Assembly (NCBI GenBank): GCA_902492995.1
Contig: CABUNR010000002.1
Span: forward strand, 36,258-100,257
Reading direction: 5' to 3'
DNA length: 64,000 bases
Source: OMSK01 sp902492995
GTDB taxonomy: Bacteria > Bacillota_I > Bacilli_A > RF39 > UBA660
Shown here: positions 61,107 to 64,000 of the stretch, in pieces
How positions within the stretch are numbered: the stretch's first letter is position 1
How the letters are laid out: each line of letters starts with the position of its first letter
The notes under the pieces: model-generated
Databases searched by the model: none
Told to the model about the DNA's origin: nothing
The model's input: only the letters and a program-made list of their open reading frames with translations
Position numbers and translations under genes: made by a program

Positions 61107-61134
61107 TAGGGAGATTACACACTCCTTTTTTTTA
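61107..61134 (+). terminator. Rho-independent terminator of ffh
   Basis: AGGGAG-attacaca-CTCCT followed by a long T run, a few bases behind ffh. Confidence 0.7.
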
Positions 61135-61172
61135 ATTTATCATACTATAAATTAGATAAGGGGGAAAGTATT

Positions 61173-61439
61173 ATGTTTGGTAGAAAATGTTGTCAAGATA
61201 GACAAATGGGGTTTCAAATGCCACAAATGAATTCTTGTTGTATGGAACAACCTATAATAGAACCAACAATAAATAAATGCATAGAAAAAGAATACTATCA
61301 TGAAGTACCACATGTATGTCCAATTCATACTCACACAGTAAATAAACATATTTATAAACATACATATACACCACAATATACATGCTCAGAAGAAGAACAA
61401 GTATGCAATTTAGATTGTGGAAAATGTTCTGGATTTTAA
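61173..61439 (+). CDS. CotD-like Cys/His-rich small protein (88 aa)
   Basis: 88 residues with nine Cys and eight His, a CCQD...SCCMEQ start and the segment CPIHTHTVNKHIYKHTYTPQYTCSEEE, then CNLDCGKC. The HTHTVNKHxxxHxYxPxxTC part recalls the CotD family of inner spore coat proteins. It starts at ATG behind AAGGGGGAAAGT and is a single-gene unit. If CotD-like, it is another sporulation gene in this window; metal binding is an alternative suggested by the Cys/His content. Confidence 0.7.
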   Translation: MFGRKCCQDRQMGFQMPQMNSCCMEQPIIEPTINKCIEKEYYHEVPHVCPIHTHTVNKHIYKHTYTPQYTCSEEEQVCNLDCGKCSGF

Positions 61440-61440
61440 T

Positions 61441-61486
61441 AAAAAAATAAAAGATAAATATTAATCTTATTTGTCTTTTTTTTTTG
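61441..61486 (+). terminator. Weak hairpin with T run
   Basis: AATAAAAGAT ... ATCTTATT, then GTC and nine Ts, just behind the CotD-like gene. The stem has a mismatch. Confidence 0.5.
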
Positions 61487-61505
61487 TAAAGATTAGATAA
61501 TCTAA

Positions 61506-61535
61506 TTGACAAATTACAACATTAAGAGTTATACT
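61506..61535 (+). promoter_or_regulatory. Promoter
   Basis: TTGACA (61506-61511), 18-base spacer, TATACT (61530-61535), 36 bases ahead of the next start codon. Confidence 0.7.
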
Positions 61536-61570
61536 TTATGTATAGTAAATAGAATGGTAGGAGTGTTAAA

Positions 61571-62095
61571 GTGGATAGAAAAAATGAAAAAATTATGTAT
61601 GGTGTTATTATATTGGTAATAGTAGCAATATTTATTGGAGCTTATTTTTTACTAGATAAACTTATATTAGGTAAAGATAGTAAAACAACAGAAACAAAAT
61701 ATAAAGAAAGTATCACATCACAAGAGGTTATGAATATAATGACACAAGCTGGAATGTCCAATTATAATTCATCAGAAAAAATAAATGACTCAAATCAAAG
61801 CGCAAGTTATATATTTTTAAATGTTAATAAAAATTATCAAATTGTATATGGAGAATTTAATGATGAAAATTTAACAAAAAATAATTTTAATACTAATTTA
61901 AATTTAGTTAAAGGTAAATACTCTGATCTAGTTGAAATAACAAATGTAGATAAAGAAAAATATGCAAAATATGAAGCTGAAGATACAATGAACTATGTCG
62001 TATTACTTAGAATTGGTAAATCATATTTCCAAGTTGAGACAACAAAAAATAATAAATCGAGTGTAAAAAATATTATTATAGAATTAGAAAAATAG
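61571..62095 (+). CDS. Membrane-anchored extracytoplasmic protein (174 aa)
   Basis: 174 residues from a GTG start behind GTAGGAGTG. One membrane helix (about 9-31) is followed by a soluble outside domain with no Cys (EVMNIMTQAGMSNYNSSEK, ASYIFLNVNKNYQIVYGEF, VVLLRIGKSYFQVETT). The next gene starts 15 bases later with GGAGG between and has no promoter of its own visible, so the two proteins probably work together at the surface. Family not recognised. Confidence 0.7.
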   Translation: MDRKNEKIMYGVIILVIVAIFIGAYFLLDKLILGKDSKTTETKYKESITSQEVMNIMTQAGMSNYNSSEKINDSNQSASYIFLNVNKNYQIVYGEFNDENLTKNNFNTNLNLVKGKYSDLVEITNVDKEKYAKYEAEDTMNYVVLLRIGKSYFQVETTKNNKSSVKNIIIELEK

Positions 62096-62110
62096 TTTGG
62101 AGGATTAAAG

Positions 62111-63931
62111 GTGCAAAAATTTATAGATAATAAAAGAAATCAAATTATAATTGGTTTAGTTGCATTTGTCATTTTAGCAGTAGCAATTGTACTAGTTACA
62201 ACAGGTAAAATAAATTTAAGAAATATAATGGGAAATATAGCAGGTGGAGATTACAGTTGCCCGGCAGGATACACTTTATCAGGAACTAAATGTAATAAGC
62301 AAGTAACATATGCGGCAACTTATGCTTGTCCAAATGGATCAGAAAGTTATACAGGAAACACATGTGTTAAATATACAACAGTTTCTAAGACATGCCCAAC
62401 TGGATCAGAAAGTTATACAGGAGGAACTTGTAGAAAAATAACTGGGTATAAAACTTCGTGCCCAGCAGGATATGAAAGTTATACAAGAGGAACTTGTAGA
62501 AAATTAACAGGATATAAAAGATCGTGTCCATCAGGATATGAAAGTTATACAAATGGTTTATGTAGAACAAAAAGCAAACCATACAAAACAGCTGCTATGG
62601 TATCAACACCACAATATACAACAGCTGGAGAAATATCAACACCTCAATATGTAACTGCTAGTGAAATAACAACACCACAGTATGATATTAAATCTGAAGA
62701 AAAAACACCACAATATGGTATAGTTGGTGTACAATGCCCAGCAGGAACTACTGAGCAAAATGGTGCATGTAAAAAAACAGAAATAATAGGAATGGTGTAT
62801 ACATGTCCAAATGGTGGAACAGTGAGTGGTTCAAATTGTGTAAAAACAGAAATAATAAATGCAACCCTTGTAAAAAAGAATGAAACACAAAATACAACAC
62901 CACAACCTACAGTAACATGTCCAATTGGTGAAGAATTAAAAGATGGTATATGTACTAAAAAACAAATAGATAAAAAAGAAGATAAAACAGACAAAAATAA
63001 AAACACAAATACAAACACAAATACAAATACAAACACAAATACAAACACAAATACAAACACAAATACAAACACAAATACAAACACAAATACAAACACAAAT
63101 ACAAACACAAATACAAACACAAACACAAATACAAATACAAATATAAATACAAACACAAATACAAATACAAACACAAATACAAAAAAATGTCCAAGCGGAT
63201 ATGTAAAATCAGGTAATATTTGTATAAAGAAGGAAGTAATAGTCGCTAAAGTAACATATAGTTGTTCAAATGGATATTCACTAAGTGGTTCAAATTGTAA
63301 AAAAACAGATTATAAAACTCCAACATCAACATTTACATGTCCAACAGGATATGCTAAATCAAATGATTCATGTTATAGAATTGATAAAAGAACAGCTTCT
63401 GTTTCTTATACATGTAGTAGTGGGTACTCATTTAATAAAGAAAATAAAAAATGTGAAAAATCGTCAACAATAGAAGTATCACAATCAGGATATACTTGTC
63501 CAGAGGGATATACATTAGTTGACGGAAAGAGTGCATGTATTAATGTTCAAGTTGTAACAAATACAAATTCATGTCCATATGTAAGTATGAGTGGAAAATG
63601 TGTAAAATATGATGTAGTAAATGCATCAACAGTTAACAATTGTCCAACAGGATATACACTAAATGGTGGCGTTTGTGAAGGAAAAACACAAGTATCAGCT
63701 ACTTCAGTATATAAATGTCAATCAGGATATACATTAAGTGGAAAAACATGTACAAAAAGAATTACAAAAACAGTTAATACAAACAAATATTGTCCAACAG
63801 GATATAAATTAGTTAATAATAAATGTCAAAAAGATATTTATATAGCTGCAAATAAAAAATATAGTTGCGATCCAGGATATACATTAAGTGGAACAACTTG
63901 TACTAGAACATTAACATCAGAATTAAAGTAA
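62111..63931 (+). CDS. Surface protein built from CPxGY...C modules with Thr-Asn repeat (606 aa)
   Basis: 606 residues from a GTG start behind TTGGAGGATTAAAG. One N-terminal membrane anchor (about 12-32) is followed by about 18 modules of roughly 25-30 residues of the form CPxGYxLxGxxCxK (CPAGYTLSGTKC, CPTGYKLVNNKC, CDPGYTLSGTTC). Two low-complexity inserts lie between: four TPQY repeats (about 167-207) and a Thr-Asn run (about 298-357). The same module occurs in the giant protein at 25177. The paired Cys suggest disulfide-stabilised beta hairpins outside the cell; function unknown, with adhesion or binding as a guess. Confidence 0.78.
   Translation: MQKFIDNKRNQIIIGLVAFVILAVAIVLVTTGKINLRNIMGNIAGGDYSCPAGYTLSGTKCNKQVTYAATYACPNGSESYTGNTCVKYTTVSKTCPTGSESYTGGTCRKITGYKTSCPAGYESYTRGTCRKLTGYKRSCPSGYESYTNGLCRTKSKPYKTAAMVSTPQYTTAGEISTPQYVTASEITTPQYDIKSEEKTPQYGIVGVQCPAGTTEQNGACKKTEIIGMVYTCPNGGTVSGSNCVKTEIINATLVKKNETQNTTPQPTVTCPIGEELKDGICTKKQIDKKEDKTDKNKNTNTNTNTNTNTNTNTNTNTNTNTNTNTNTNTNTNTNTNTNTNTNTNINTNTNTNTNTNTKKCPSGYVKSGNICIKKEVIVAKVTYSCSNGYSLSGSNCKKTDYKTPTSTFTCPTGYAKSNDSCYRIDKRTASVSYTCSSGYSFNKENKKCEKSSTIEVSQSGYTCPEGYTLVDGKSACINVQVVTNTNSCPYVSMSGKCVKYDVVNASTVNNCPTGYTLNGGVCEGKTQVSATSVYKCQSGYTLSGKTCTKRITKTVNTNKYCPTGYKLVNNKCQKDIYIAANKKYSCDPGYTLSGTTCTRTLTSELK
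63002..63181 (+). repeat. Thr-Asn coding microsatellite (aacaca/aataca)
   Basis: About 60 codons of alternating Asn and Thr with a single Ile change, written as a mix of aacaca and aataca hexamers. In-frame hexamer repeats of this kind change length by slippage without breaking the frame; they form a linker between the two halves of the module protein. Confidence 0.95.
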
Positions 63932-63985
63932 CTTATATAAGTTACTTCAGACTGTTGACAAATAAATTTTGTTAATAGTCTTTTT
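63926..63985 (+). terminator. Two successive hairpins, the second with a T run
   Basis: AAGTAACTT-atat-AAGTTACTT overlaps the stop codon but lacks Ts. A second stem (GACTGTTGACAAA ... TTTGTTAATAGTC, imperfect) is followed by TTTTTATTTT and is the likely terminator. Confidence 0.7.
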
Positions 63986-64000
63986 ATTTTTATGAAAATA

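Noticed and set aside
62644..63194. Phe/Val- and Leu/Tyr-rich open frames on the minus strand
   Set aside because: They mirror the Thr-Asn microsatellite and the module region on the plus strand and have no start signals.
1..64000. Mollicute genetic code (TGA as Trp)
   Set aside because: Several intact genes end in TGA followed by terminators (nadD, NAGPA-like gene, the 530-aa gene), and Trp is written TGG throughout.
1..64000. tRNA or rRNA genes
   Set aside because: No cloverleaf-like GC-richer stretch or rRNA sequence was recognised in the gaps, nearly all of which are under 200 bases.

Overview
The window is a very AT-rich bacterial chromosome segment with short intergenic gaps, Gram-positive style ribosome binding sites (AGGTGAT or GGAGG) and hairpin-plus-T-run terminators. 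TGA is used as a stop (for example nadD and the NAGPA-like gene) and TGG encodes Trp, so the code is standard and not the Mycoplasma code. Gene content (LigA, PflBA, UppP, Lon, Ffh, RmuC) together with DacB/SpmA/SpmB, SpoVID/YsxE-like and CotD-like proteins points to an uncultured, fermentative, low-GC Bacillota, plausibly a gut Bacilli/Erysipelotrichales-like lineage with a sporulating ancestry. The exact taxon cannot be fixed from the sequence alone.

Layout. 1-11.0 kb: the 3' end of ligA, a coiled-coil protein with an EEPTV repeat tail, pflB-pflA, uppP on the minus strand, small membrane and lipoprotein genes, and a SpoIID-domain protein with a CHAP-like tail followed by a lipoprotein. 11.1-18.9 kb: a NAD salvage operon (nicotinamidase fused to a duplicated small domain, pncB, Nudix, nadE, prs, nadD), a small decayed spot with two damaged genes, then an NrtR-type regulator. 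Three copies of the palindrome TGTTA-N-TAACA at the operon start are candidate operators. 18.9-25.1 kb: dacB-like, spmA, spmB (without a normal start codon), then cell-surface proteins of unknown role.

25.2-51.4 kb is the most striking part. It is one co-oriented 26-kb locus that joins a Tad-type pilus machine (CpaB-, TadA-, TadB-, TadC-, TadZ-like proteins and several tiny pilin-like proteins) to a type IV secretion machine (VirB2-like, VirB6-like, PrgI/VirB3-like, VirB4 split into two genes, a VirB1-like peptidoglycan hydrolase, and VirD4). It is preceded by two giant Cys-rich secreted paralogues and two smaller anchored paralogues. No relaxase, integrase or transposase is visible, so it looks like a resident surface or secretion apparatus and not a conjugative element.

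51.4-64 kb: rhodanese, TVP38-type membrane protein, rmuC, lon, a SpoVID/LysM-like and YsxE-like pair, ffh, a CotD-like Cys/His-rich protein, and a third Cys-rich surface protein made of about 18 CPxGY...C modules with a Thr-Asn repeat. The same module appears inside the 1180-residue protein of the pilus/secretion locus.
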